In this document: in pieces, positions 56,962-64,000 of the stretch
Position numbering within the stretch: the stretch's first letter is position 1
How the letters are laid out: each line of letters opens with the position of its first letter
Virus record (IMG/VR): IMGVR_UViG_3300035703_000036
Location: 1 to 64,000 of that record
DNA: 64,000 bases
Direction: 5' to 3' (one strand)
DNA from: a virus
Translations under genes and position numbers: made by a program
Notes under the pieces: model-generated
The model's input: only the letters and a program-made list of their open reading frames with translations
What the model was told of the DNA's origin: nothing
The model's database searches: none

Positions 56962-58656
56962 ATGGCAGACATTTCAGTTTTATCGCGTTTAGTAAATGCG
57001 GTTCCACGAAATGTGGATTTATCAACAAACGCTTTAGTAGTTGATAATATCAAAATTAAGTTGGGCGGATCTTTTTACGCTACTTTTTCTGGCTCTTTGA
57101 CTGGCGCTAGAACTATTACAATGCCTGATGCTAATGTGAATTTAGGTCATATAGCAAATCTAAATACTCTTTCTGGTGTTTCTGCTGGAGATGTTGATCT
57201 GGGAACTTTCACAGGCTCAACTATTTCAGATAGTACTACAATTAAAAATGCTTTACAAGAACTAGAAACAGCAATTGAGTCTGCCGCTAGCACTACAGAA
57301 TTTCTAGATAGTGCTTTTAGAATTAAAGATCAATCTGACTCTACTAAAAAAATCGCTTTTGAAGCTTCTTCAATATCTGGCTTTGCTACCAGAACCATTA
57401 CAATGCCTGATGCTGACGTAGATTTAGGGCAAGTAAATACCGCTATCTTACAAGACGGCACAAGATCAATGGCTGCCGCTCTAAATATGGGTACTTTCAG
57501 AATTACAAATCTAGGAAGTCCTACCTCAGGCTCAGATGCAGTTACTAAAAGCTGGGTTGAATCTTACACTACAGGTCAGTTTAATTTCTTAGAAGATGTA
57601 GATGCAACAGTCGCTGACGCTACAACAACAGCGCCAGACGACGGATTACCGTCCGCGGTGGCTGGTCAAAGATATATTTTAGAAACAAACACTTCTTCTC
57701 TTCACGCTAATTGGGGAACCATTACGGGCGTTGGTGATGGTGATATTGTTCAATATGATGGAACGGCATGGCTTGTTGCTATGGATGCTTCTTCTGCTTC
57801 AGCTGAAGGAAATCTTGCTTGGGATAAAAATTTAAATGTATTCAAAAGATATCTTTCTACTTGGTCTGAATTTGGAGGTCTTTCTGGAATTACAACGGGC
57901 GCAGGTTTAGACAAATTAGGGAATACAGTTTTTGTAGATTTAGCTACCGATCCAGCTCTAGAATTTGACGCTTTAGGTGACGCCGGAAAATTAAGAGTAA
58001 AGGCTGATGAATCTACAATTGAAAGACATTCGGGCGGATTAAGAATTAAAGCTGGCGGTGTTAGTTCAAATGAACTAGGACTGGCTTCAGTTTTATTTTC
58101 AAAACTATCAGCTGACGTTATCACTGGAGCTACAGAAGAAACAGGCGCTGACGATGCTGACTCAATTTTAATTTACGACAATTCGACTTCTTTATTGAAA
58201 AAAATGACAAGAGCAAATTTCTTGTCAGGATATGAAATTGACGGATTAGTAAAACCGTTTGTTGCAGGAGAGTCTTTTGCAGCTGATACAACTTTCCTAG
58301 TAAGAGTAGCTATAAATGGCGAAACTTTAGGTAGAGTTTATAAAGCAGATAAAGCCGCAGGAGCTGAAGGTTCAGAAAATCATAAGTATTACGTAATGGG
58401 CGTTATGATGTCTACATCGTTAGTTTCTGCCGGAGATCCAATCCTAGTTAGAATGATTGGCGAACATACTTTAGGATCTTCTGACGCTAGCTTTTTGGCG
58501 GCGGATATTGGTAAGCCGGTATTTTTAACAGCTTCAGGAGCTTTCTCTTTAACTGCTCCTTCATCAACTAATGAAGCGGTTGTTAGAGTCGGTCAAGTTG
58601 TAGCTACGAATAAAATTTTAATTCACTCTATTCAATTAGTAGGAATTCAAGCTTAA
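56962..58656 (+). CDS. tail fibre protein
   Basis: 564 aa, GGGAG upstream. Repeated pattern RTITMPDANVNLGHI and RTITMPDADVDLGQV, TKSWVESYTTGQF, VATTAPDDGLP-type linkers, IERHSGGLRIKAGGVSSNEL, ILIYDNSTSLLKKMTRANFL: all typical of long beta-structured phage tail fibres. The C-terminal ~435-564 is a DUF2190-like module (GRVYKADKAAG, GKPVFLTASGAFSLTAP). Confidence 0.7.
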   Translation: MADISVLSRLVNAVPRNVDLSTNALVVDNIKIKLGGSFYATFSGSLTGARTITMPDANVNLGHIANLNTLSGVSAGDVDLGTFTGSTISDSTTIKNALQELETAIESAASTTEFLDSAFRIKDQSDSTKKIAFEASSISGFATRTITMPDADVDLGQVNTAILQDGTRSMAAALNMGTFRITNLGSPTSGSDAVTKSWVESYTTGQFNFLEDVDATVADATTTAPDDGLPSAVAGQRYILETNTSSLHANWGTITGVGDGDIVQYDGTAWLVAMDASSASAEGNLAWDKNLNVFKRYLSTWSEFGGLSGITTGAGLDKLGNTVFVDLATDPALEFDALGDAGKLRVKADESTIERHSGGLRIKAGGVSSNELGLASVLFSKLSADVITGATEETGADDADSILIYDNSTSLLKKMTRANFLSGYEIDGLVKPFVAGESFAADTTFLVRVAINGETLGRVYKADKAAGAEGSENHKYYVMGVMMSTSLVSAGDPILVRMIGEHTLGSSDASFLAADIGKPVFLTASGAFSLTAPSSTNEAVVRVGQVVATNKILIHSIQLVGIQA

Positions 58657-58661
58657 TGATA

Positions 58662-58670
58662 TGGTAATAT
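58662..58670 (+). promoter_or_regulatory. extended -10 TGGTAATAT
   Basis: TG-G-TAATAT, 20 nt before the ATG at 58691, with AGGAG between. Confidence 0.5.
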
Positions 58671-58690
58671 ATTATTAGGAGAAAATATAG

Positions 58691-59011
58691 ATGGCTAATT
58701 TTCTAAAAATCTCAAATGGCGTACCAAGATCGGCTGCTGAAACAGCTAATATGCCAATTTATGATGAGACTTTAGAGTTAGTATCCTCATCGCCAATTTC
58801 AGGTCAAATTTTAGGGCCAATTTTGACCGGAGCTGCAGTTACTCTTCCTAACAGTGGTTTTTATACGGGCGACGAATTGGAAGTTTACCTTAATGGTAAA
58901 AGACTTTACGACGTTTACGATTACAATTATTATAGTTCTACTCAAACATCTTTTACCTTCGATTTAATAGTCGGAGATGTAATTAGATTTAGAAAAGATA
59001 GGCCAGCTTAG
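58691..59011 (+). CDS. fibre-associated beta protein
   Basis: 106 aa. LEVYLNGKRLYDVYDYNYYS and FTFDLIVGDVIRFRK form a fibre-tip-type module (L..Y.NG.R......Y......F......GD.I...), comparable to 1176-1553. AGGAG upstream. Confidence 0.55.
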   Translation: MANFLKISNGVPRSAAETANMPIYDETLELVSSSPISGQILGPILTGAAVTLPNSGFYTGDELEVYLNGKRLYDVYDYNYYSSTQTSFTFDLIVGDVIRFRKDRPA

Positions 59012-59020
59012 AGGTTAATT

Positions 59021-60367
59021 ATGTCAATACCCTTTGATACGCGACAGTCAGTACAAAGAAGTAACTTAAAAAATTTAGGTAAAACTTCTGGATCAAGACT
59101 AGACGGAATCGTTAGCAATATTAATACGGAACTTGATTCTCCGTTAAAAATGTACGCTACTTTTCCTGCTGCTGACGCTAAATTAAATTTTTCTGATGCT
59201 CAAGTCACATCTGCTGACGGTACTAAAAAAGTAGTATCTCCAATTTCTAATCAAGTTTTTAGCAGTCTATCATCTCTTTGGATTGATTTTCAAACACAGG
59301 CAGTTTCAAACGCTGCTAATTTTGATATTATTTGGCCAGTTGGCAGTACAGTAGGCAAGTTTAGATCGGCTGGAATTAGCTTAACAGATTCTGGAAAAAT
59401 AAATGTTCTGTTTTCTTCCGAAGAAACTTCAGAATCCGCCCTACCAGATGCCGGAACTTTAATGGCCTCAGGCGGACTTCCTTTAGGTTACATCATATTA
59501 GAATGTACTAATAGTTTAGGATATTTTAAAACAGCCGGAAGCTCTACTAGTATAATTGAAAATACAAAAATATATAGATTTGGAGCGGGTTCTGGCGGCG
59601 GCGGTGGCTCCGGTGCTAATAATAAAGTAATATTCTCTAGCCGTGTTCTTGCAGACGGTTCAAGCGCAGACAATTGTTCTCTAGCTGTCGTTTCAAATAA
59701 AACCGAAGTAACTCTTTCTTCAGCTTATATATACGATCAAAATTCAGGAAATACTCAGGGAGATATTTTTGTATATATTAACGGGCAAAAAATTGAAAGA
59801 AAAATTGCCGGTATCAACGATTATGTAGGTAACGTTATTTTTGAAGAAGACGTATCTGGTACAAAAATTTATATTTATCAAATTGTATCAGGCCCTGCTA
59901 CTCAAGAACTTTCTGGTTCTGTTTTAATAGAATGTTGCAAAGTTAATTATACAGTCGCATCGTTAGACTCTATATCTTCTGACCTCGTATCTACAATTAG
60001 TAATTATTTCAATATAGGAAATCTTGCTTTTTTTTGGAAAAGAGCTTATGTAGCTTCTTCTGTAACTAAAGATGTAGTTATTTCAGCATTAAATATCGAC
60101 TGGTCATTAAGTAACACTTTCACTAAATCAATTTCAGCTACATCTACTTTTACTTTTTCAAATTTGCCTAGTAGCGGAAATTCTCAGACAATTATCGTTA
60201 TCGTAACTAATACCTCTGGAACGGATCGAACAGTGAATTTTCCAGCCGGTATAAAGTGGCCTGGCTCTTTTCCGGTCACTACAGTCCTAGCTAATAAATC
60301 TGTTATATATACTTTTATATGTGTACAGTCAGTAGTTTATGCCGTATCGGCAGAAGGAATGGGCTAA
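59021..60367 (+). CDS. tail fibre/adhesin-associated protein
   Basis: 448 aa. N-terminal SIPFDTRQSVQRSNLKNLGK, beta-rich middle, a Gly-rich hinge at ~190 (GAGSGGGGGSGAN), then IFVYINGQKIERKIAGINDY and a C-terminal strand-rich domain ending VVYAVSAEGMG. Located directly upstream of the polyglycine adhesin, it may be the distal fibre that carries it. Confidence 0.55.
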   Translation: MSIPFDTRQSVQRSNLKNLGKTSGSRLDGIVSNINTELDSPLKMYATFPAADAKLNFSDAQVTSADGTKKVVSPISNQVFSSLSSLWIDFQTQAVSNAANFDIIWPVGSTVGKFRSAGISLTDSGKINVLFSSEETSESALPDAGTLMASGGLPLGYIILECTNSLGYFKTAGSSTSIIENTKIYRFGAGSGGGGGSGANNKVIFSSRVLADGSSADNCSLAVVSNKTEVTLSSAYIYDQNSGNTQGDIFVYINGQKIERKIAGINDYVGNVIFEEDVSGTKIYIYQIVSGPATQELSGSVLIECCKVNYTVASLDSISSDLVSTISNYFNIGNLAFFWKRAYVASSVTKDVVISALNIDWSLSNTFTKSISATSTFTFSNLPSSGNSQTIIVIVTNTSGTDRTVNFPAGIKWPGSFPVTTVLANKSVIYTFICVQSVVYAVSAEGMG

Positions 60368-60369
60368 TT

Positions 60370-61389
60370 ATGTTACCTACACCAATGATTATTCAAGGTA
60401 ATTGGCCATTTGGCAAAGACGGCGATTTGATCATTACTTCTGGTAATGTAGTAACTATACAGGCAGGTTCTATCAAAGACTACCATTCAATTAGAATCGA
60501 TGCAGGATGTGCTTTAGTTATAGATGGAACAACTTCTACTTTACCAACAATAATTGGATGTAAAACAACCTGTGTTATCAACGGAGTTATCAGAAATAAT
60601 TCAGGATATATAGCAGGGACTTTTTCTAAAACAGATCCATTTGGACAAACTTTATCTTACACTACAGTACAAAAATTAGGTGGAGATGGAGGATTGCCAG
60701 CTTCCGGAGTGGGCGCTACTCCCAATTCAGGTCGAGGCGGTACGGACGGTTCCGGTGGTGGTGGACGCGGTGGAGATGGATCAGGATGGGCAGGTGCTGG
60801 TGGCGCCGGTGGTTACAATGGTAGCGGCGGTATATCAGGTATTTATAATTACTATCCTAGCGGTAGCAGTGGCGGTGTTTTAGTTGATAATGGAAATCTT
60901 ACTTTTGGAGACGGAGAAACAACGATATATGGAAATATAGCGGGATCTAAAGGTGGTGGTTCCGGCGGCGGTGGCGGTGGCGGAAACGGAAGAGGGTATT
61001 CAGAAGATCATAACGCCAATGGCGGTGGTGGCGGTGGATATCGAGGCGCTCACGGCGGATGTCTATATTTGCATTGTTTAAGCAGTATAACTGGCGCAGG
61101 CTTAATTGACTGTAGCGGTAAAGTCGGTTTTAAAGGCGGAACAGGAGGCTTTGATGGTGGACATGGTAACTACTTGTCTTATCAGGCTGGAAATAGTGGT
61201 GGCGGTGGCGCTGGAGGTTCTGGCGGTAAATTAAAAATTAGATGTAGAACTGCTTTTTCGGTATCTTATTCTGTTGCTGGAGCGGCAGGAGGCGTCGGAG
61301 GTTTGGCTAACTACGGAGATACAGTTACTTATCCAGGCCAACCGGGACAAACCGGAGATAATGGAACTGCAGATATTGTGTTAATATAA
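60370..61389 (+). CDS. polyglycine-rich adhesin (gp38-like)
   Basis: 339 aa from ATG 60370; the longer frame starts inside the upstream gene. N-terminal ~1-95 beta domain. From ~104 to ~333 it holds repeated Gly-rich blocks (GRGGTDGSGGGGRGGDGSG, GGSGGGGGGGNGRG, GGGGGGYRGAHGG) separated by short specific segments. This matches the polyglycine-sandwich receptor-binding adhesins of T2/S16-type phages, in which variable loops between glycine helices determine host range. Confidence 0.7.
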   Translation: MLPTPMIIQGNWPFGKDGDLIITSGNVVTIQAGSIKDYHSIRIDAGCALVIDGTTSTLPTIIGCKTTCVINGVIRNNSGYIAGTFSKTDPFGQTLSYTTVQKLGGDGGLPASGVGATPNSGRGGTDGSGGGGRGGDGSGWAGAGGAGGYNGSGGISGIYNYYPSGSSGGVLVDNGNLTFGDGETTIYGNIAGSKGGGSGGGGGGGNGRGYSEDHNANGGGGGGYRGAHGGCLYLHCLSSITGAGLIDCSGKVGFKGGTGGFDGGHGNYLSYQAGNSGGGGAGGSGGKLKIRCRTAFSVSYSVAGAAGGVGGLANYGDTVTYPGQPGQTGDNGTADIVLI

Positions 61390-61403
61390 TTAAGGAATAA
61401 TAA

Positions 61404-61805
61404 ATGTATCATTTATTTAATAAGGAAGAATATTTGGGCCATTATGTTATACGTGTAGATTTACAAGTGTTTCTAGATACTTACGCTTTAAATCACTCTA
61501 TTGGTACAGAAAATCTCCATATATATGAAAGCGAATACTTTGATGCTGCAGGAAAAGTTGTTAAATATTCTACTAAAGAAATATTATTATGTAAAATTGT
61601 TGATGAAGATATTTTTATATTAAGAAATGTCTACGATGAACTTAGATCAGATATAACTGAAGAAGAAAAAAATAATATTTTGGAAAATAAAGCCTGTATT
61701 GAAAATGGATTAGATCCAATTCATCCATGGCCAAAAAAAGAATTCAGAGAAATAGGCGGTAAAGAAGTGGTTTTAGAGACCTATCCGCTAAAGCTTGTTC
61801 TGTAA
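61404..61805 (+). CDS. hypothetical protein after adhesin
   Basis: 133 aa. LHIYESEYFDAAGKVVKYST and EILLCKIVDEDIFILRNVYD, acidic helix, then NGLDPIHPWPKKEF. AAGGAA upstream. Position just after the adhesin suggests a fibre assembly helper, but no family is recognised. Confidence 0.4.
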   Translation: MYHLFNKEEYLGHYVIRVDLQVFLDTYALNHSIGTENLHIYESEYFDAAGKVVKYSTKEILLCKIVDEDIFILRNVYDELRSDITEEEKNNILENKACIENGLDPIHPWPKKEFREIGGKEVVLETYPLKLVL

Positions 61806-61836
61806 TTGAGGCTAGTTATTAATCATATAAAGAAGC

Positions 61837-61844
61837 AATCTTTA
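61837..61844 (+). promoter_or_regulatory. CAATCTTTA motif (candidate late promoter)
   Basis: AATCTTTA preceded by GC, 62 nt before the ATG at 61907, in the gap before the last fibre gene. Confidence 0.45.
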
Positions 61845-61906
61845 TAGTAACATAGCTCAAAATTTGTATGGATAATACTTATAAAAGCTATTTTTGGGAG
61901 CTTTAA

Positions 61907-64000
61907 ATGATAAAAATTTTAGGGGTAAGTCAAGTTATACCGGTCAATACTTTGACCGCTTCGAGTATTATTGATAACGGCAGCCTTATTCTCAAGTCTA
62001 CAACTGATTCGGTTACCACTGGAGCAAACGCTACTTTAAATAACATATCAACTCCTATTATACGAGTAACTAGCAGCTCATTAACAGGGCTAGACATGAT
62101 ACCTGCCGGCGTAGACGGTCAGGAAATAACTCTATCAAACGATACCGGATCTTCTTTAATTGTAAATAACGATTCAGGAAGTACTCCTGCTAATAGAATT
62201 TTTACTGGAGCTGGAACGAGTATTGTTCTTCTTAATAGATCATCTATTAAACTACAGTATAATTCAACATCTCAAAGATGGTATGTGATAGGCGGATCTG
62301 GAAGCGGGTCAGTCGGAGCAGGCAATCTAGATATTTTGCTTTCTCAACCTTTTGACGGTTCTTCTTTAGTAGATTTTGTTCAAACAGGATTAGAGCTACT
62401 AGACAATCCAAATATTCAAGGAACAAAAACCGCTAGATTAACTCATCAGCCTTCAACGATCCAGTCTTTTAAGCAAATTAAAAGCGTAGATAATAAATTT
62501 CGAGGAAAAAATGTTAATCTAGAATTAGAAGTTAGATCAACAGCTCAATCTGGAAATGTTACAATTCAATTTTATGATGAGTCAAATTCTCAAGATATCG
62601 GAACTGTTGAGACAGTAACTACAGGGTCAGAATTAATATCGGCTGATACTAACCTTAATAACGTATTAACGAACATATCTAGTCTAGATATTTTAAAAAT
62701 TAAAGTAGGACAGTCTATCACAGGATCTGGTATTCCTGCCGGAACTATTGTGTCAGATGTTGACACGATGTCTTTAACTGTTACTATCTCTAAAAATGCT
62801 ACATCATCTTCTTCTGAAATATTGAGCATCTCAGATATTTCAAGAAAACAAATTTTTTATTTTGATATTCCATTAAAATGTTCATCTCTTTCATATACTG
62901 TAAAAGCTTTAGCTGAAAGTGATTTTCCAGAAACTTATATAGACGATTTAGTTATCCAGCTTAGTCCGTCTTCTTCATCAGTTACTCCTCCAGTTATTAA
63001 TAGCGATTTAGGATACATTGATGAATTTGGCAACACTGTAATGCCTTTAAGCCCAATTCTAACTTCTATAGTAATTCAGGCTTCTGATTTACAAAACTGG
63101 GCTTTGACAGCTGACAATGATGGAAATATTCAGATTGAAACTACGACAAATACAGCAAGTAATATTCTTTTTGTTGCTGATAATAGTCAGACTGTGGAAA
63201 TTGATATTGAAAATGAATCTTTAGTGGTAAATACAGTTACAGGTACAGGAACTTTATATGACAACATATACCTGTCCGCTCCAAACGGAATGGTTTTTCG
63301 TTTAGCTATAGATTCTAGCTATCAAATAAGCTTAGAAGATTCTGGTACTAATTCATTAAAGATACAAGACAAATTAGGTGTAAACTTATTTAAGATACAG
63401 CAAACGGTCGATGGGGCTTTAGCATATTTAAAAGCATTTACAGGAAATTTACCAACTCCAGAAACTGTAACCGGATCTTTGCCGATAGCAATAGATGCTT
63501 CGGGATCTGGTAATCCTATTTTAAAACTTTGGAATTCTGTATCTAGTTCTTGGATGACTCTTATAACAAAAGAAACAAAAAGCGACGCTTATCCTGTCGG
63601 AACAATAATAACTAGTTTTTTAGATTTGCAAACTTTTAGAACAGAGATGAATGATACTGGTACTGTTAAAAAATGGAAAATGTTAGACGGATCAAGTGTT
63701 GCGACAGATGATCTTAAAACAGTATTAAACTGGAATATACTACCTGATGGTCGCGGTAAGTTTTTAAGGATGATGGATGACACCACGACTCCTGTAAGTG
63801 ATTCGGATGTAGAGTCAAGACTTAGACATCAGAGTCAGTACATGGGATCGTACCAAGATGATGCTATGCAGGGTCACAGACACTTTTTAGGATCTTCAGA
63901 CGGTGACAATACAACGTCAGGACAAAACGTAGCAACTGGTTGGACACTTACCGGAGCTGCTGCTACCGCTAAAAATGTCATAACAGCAAGTATTATTCTT
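61907..64000 (+). CDS. tail fibre with collar-like C-terminal domain (partial, runs off end)
   Basis: At least 698 aa, open to the window end. GGGAG lies 7 nt before the ATG. N-terminal beta domain (PAGVDGQEITLSNDTGSS), a GSGSGS hinge at ~137, then fibre domains. From ~562 the tail-collar-type signature appears: YPVGTIITSFLDL, WKMLDGSS, LPDGRGKFLRMMD, then QDDAMQGHRHF (~655). This distal domain is typical of host-binding fibre tips. The end of the gene is not in the window. Confidence 0.75.
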   Translation, partial: MIKILGVSQVIPVNTLTASSIIDNGSLILKSTTDSVTTGANATLNNISTPIIRVTSSSLTGLDMIPAGVDGQEITLSNDTGSSLIVNNDSGSTPANRIFTGAGTSIVLLNRSSIKLQYNSTSQRWYVIGGSGSGSVGAGNLDILLSQPFDGSSLVDFVQTGLELLDNPNIQGTKTARLTHQPSTIQSFKQIKSVDNKFRGKNVNLELEVRSTAQSGNVTIQFYDESNSQDIGTVETVTTGSELISADTNLNNVLTNISSLDILKIKVGQSITGSGIPAGTIVSDVDTMSLTVTISKNATSSSSEILSISDISRKQIFYFDIPLKCSSLSYTVKALAESDFPETYIDDLVIQLSPSSSSVTPPVINSDLGYIDEFGNTVMPLSPILTSIVIQASDLQNWALTADNDGNIQIETTTNTASNILFVADNSQTVEIDIENESLVVNTVTGTGTLYDNIYLSAPNGMVFRLAIDSSYQISLEDSGTNSLKIQDKLGVNLFKIQQTVDGALAYLKAFTGNLPTPETVTGSLPIAIDASGSGNPILKLWNSVSSSWMTLITKETKSDAYPVGTIITSFLDLQTFRTEMNDTGTVKKWKMLDGSSVATDDLKTVLNWNILPDGRGKFLRMMDDTTTPVSDSDVESRLRHQSQYMGSYQDDAMQGHRHFLGSSDGDNTTSGQNVATGWTLTGAAATAKNVITASIIL

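Noticed and set aside
57750-58124. 124-aa antisense frame in the 56962 fibre gene
   Set aside because: Composition is that of a reverse-read beta fibre, with no start signals.
1-64000. CRISPR array, insertion sequence, integrase or attachment site
   Set aside because: No regularly spaced repeats, transposase or recombinase motifs, or tRNA-end duplication were seen.

Overview
The window is part of an AT-rich double-stranded DNA tailed phage with a contractile-type (myovirus) tail. I base this on a gpJ-like baseplate protein, a LysM/gp25-like wedge protein, a gpD-like hub, a gpV-like spike, a tape measure preceded by overlapping tail-chaperone frames, and a large set of tail fibres, tailspikes and adhesins. 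No capsid, terminase, portal, polymerase or integrase gene is visible, so this is a fragment of a larger genome. A Gram-negative host is likely (inference): there are putative lipoproteins, a small outer-membrane-like beta-barrel and a possible spanin pair, and most genes have AGGAG ribosome sites and sigma70-type promoters, often with an extended TGn -10.

Layout. 1-6650 (+): a holin-like small protein, three small structural proteins, an Ala-rich coiled-coil fibre and a beta-helix tailspike with natural Gly/Ser linkers. 6704-9195 (-): seven small genes, including a possible spanin-like pair, between a divergent promoter and a bidirectional terminator. 9369-19676 (+): tail chaperones, tape measure, hub, spike and a 1175-aa fibre. 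19803-36904 (+): a dense accessory region of mostly tiny overlapping genes. It includes a CPBP-type membrane protease, a Mom-like DNA-modification protein, a very unusual tRNA-Gly, a pyrimidine-dimer-glycosylase-like protein, a ClpX-like unfoldase, a DEDDh exonuclease, a C39-like peptidase, a blue-copper protein, a HAD phosphatase, a dNMP kinase and a MazG-like pyrophosphatase. 36937-38316 (+): a structural gene. 38313-40776 (-): a lipoprotein metallopeptidase, PIN-PhoH and tiny genes. 40867-51889 (+): the baseplate block (wedge, 2104-aa gpJ, partner, tube-like protein). 51855-52913 (-): small zinc-ribbon and lipoprotein genes. 53045-64000 (+): a second fibre/adhesin block running off the end.

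Regulation. Small accessory genes carry host-like sigma70 promoters. Most structural units are instead preceded by a repeated intergenic motif, CAATCTTTA, a candidate phage late promoter or activator site.

The most striking locus is 19803-21217. A leaderless-looking CPBP protease gene is followed 2 nt later by a Mom-like GNAT-fold protein and then, 14 nt after that, by a tRNA-Gly(UCC). This tRNA keeps glycine identity features (C2-G71, U73, anticodon UCC, encoded CCA) but has lost the D-loop GG and the T-loop TTC that form the elbow, and has an 8-nt anticodon loop. The Mom base modification (carbamoylmethyl-adenine) is chemically a glycinamide unit, so a dedicated glycyl donor tRNA is a testable hypothesis. 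Other notable cargo is a ClpX-like ATPase lacking the IGF (ClpP-docking) loop and a periplasmic pseudoazurin-like cupredoxin.
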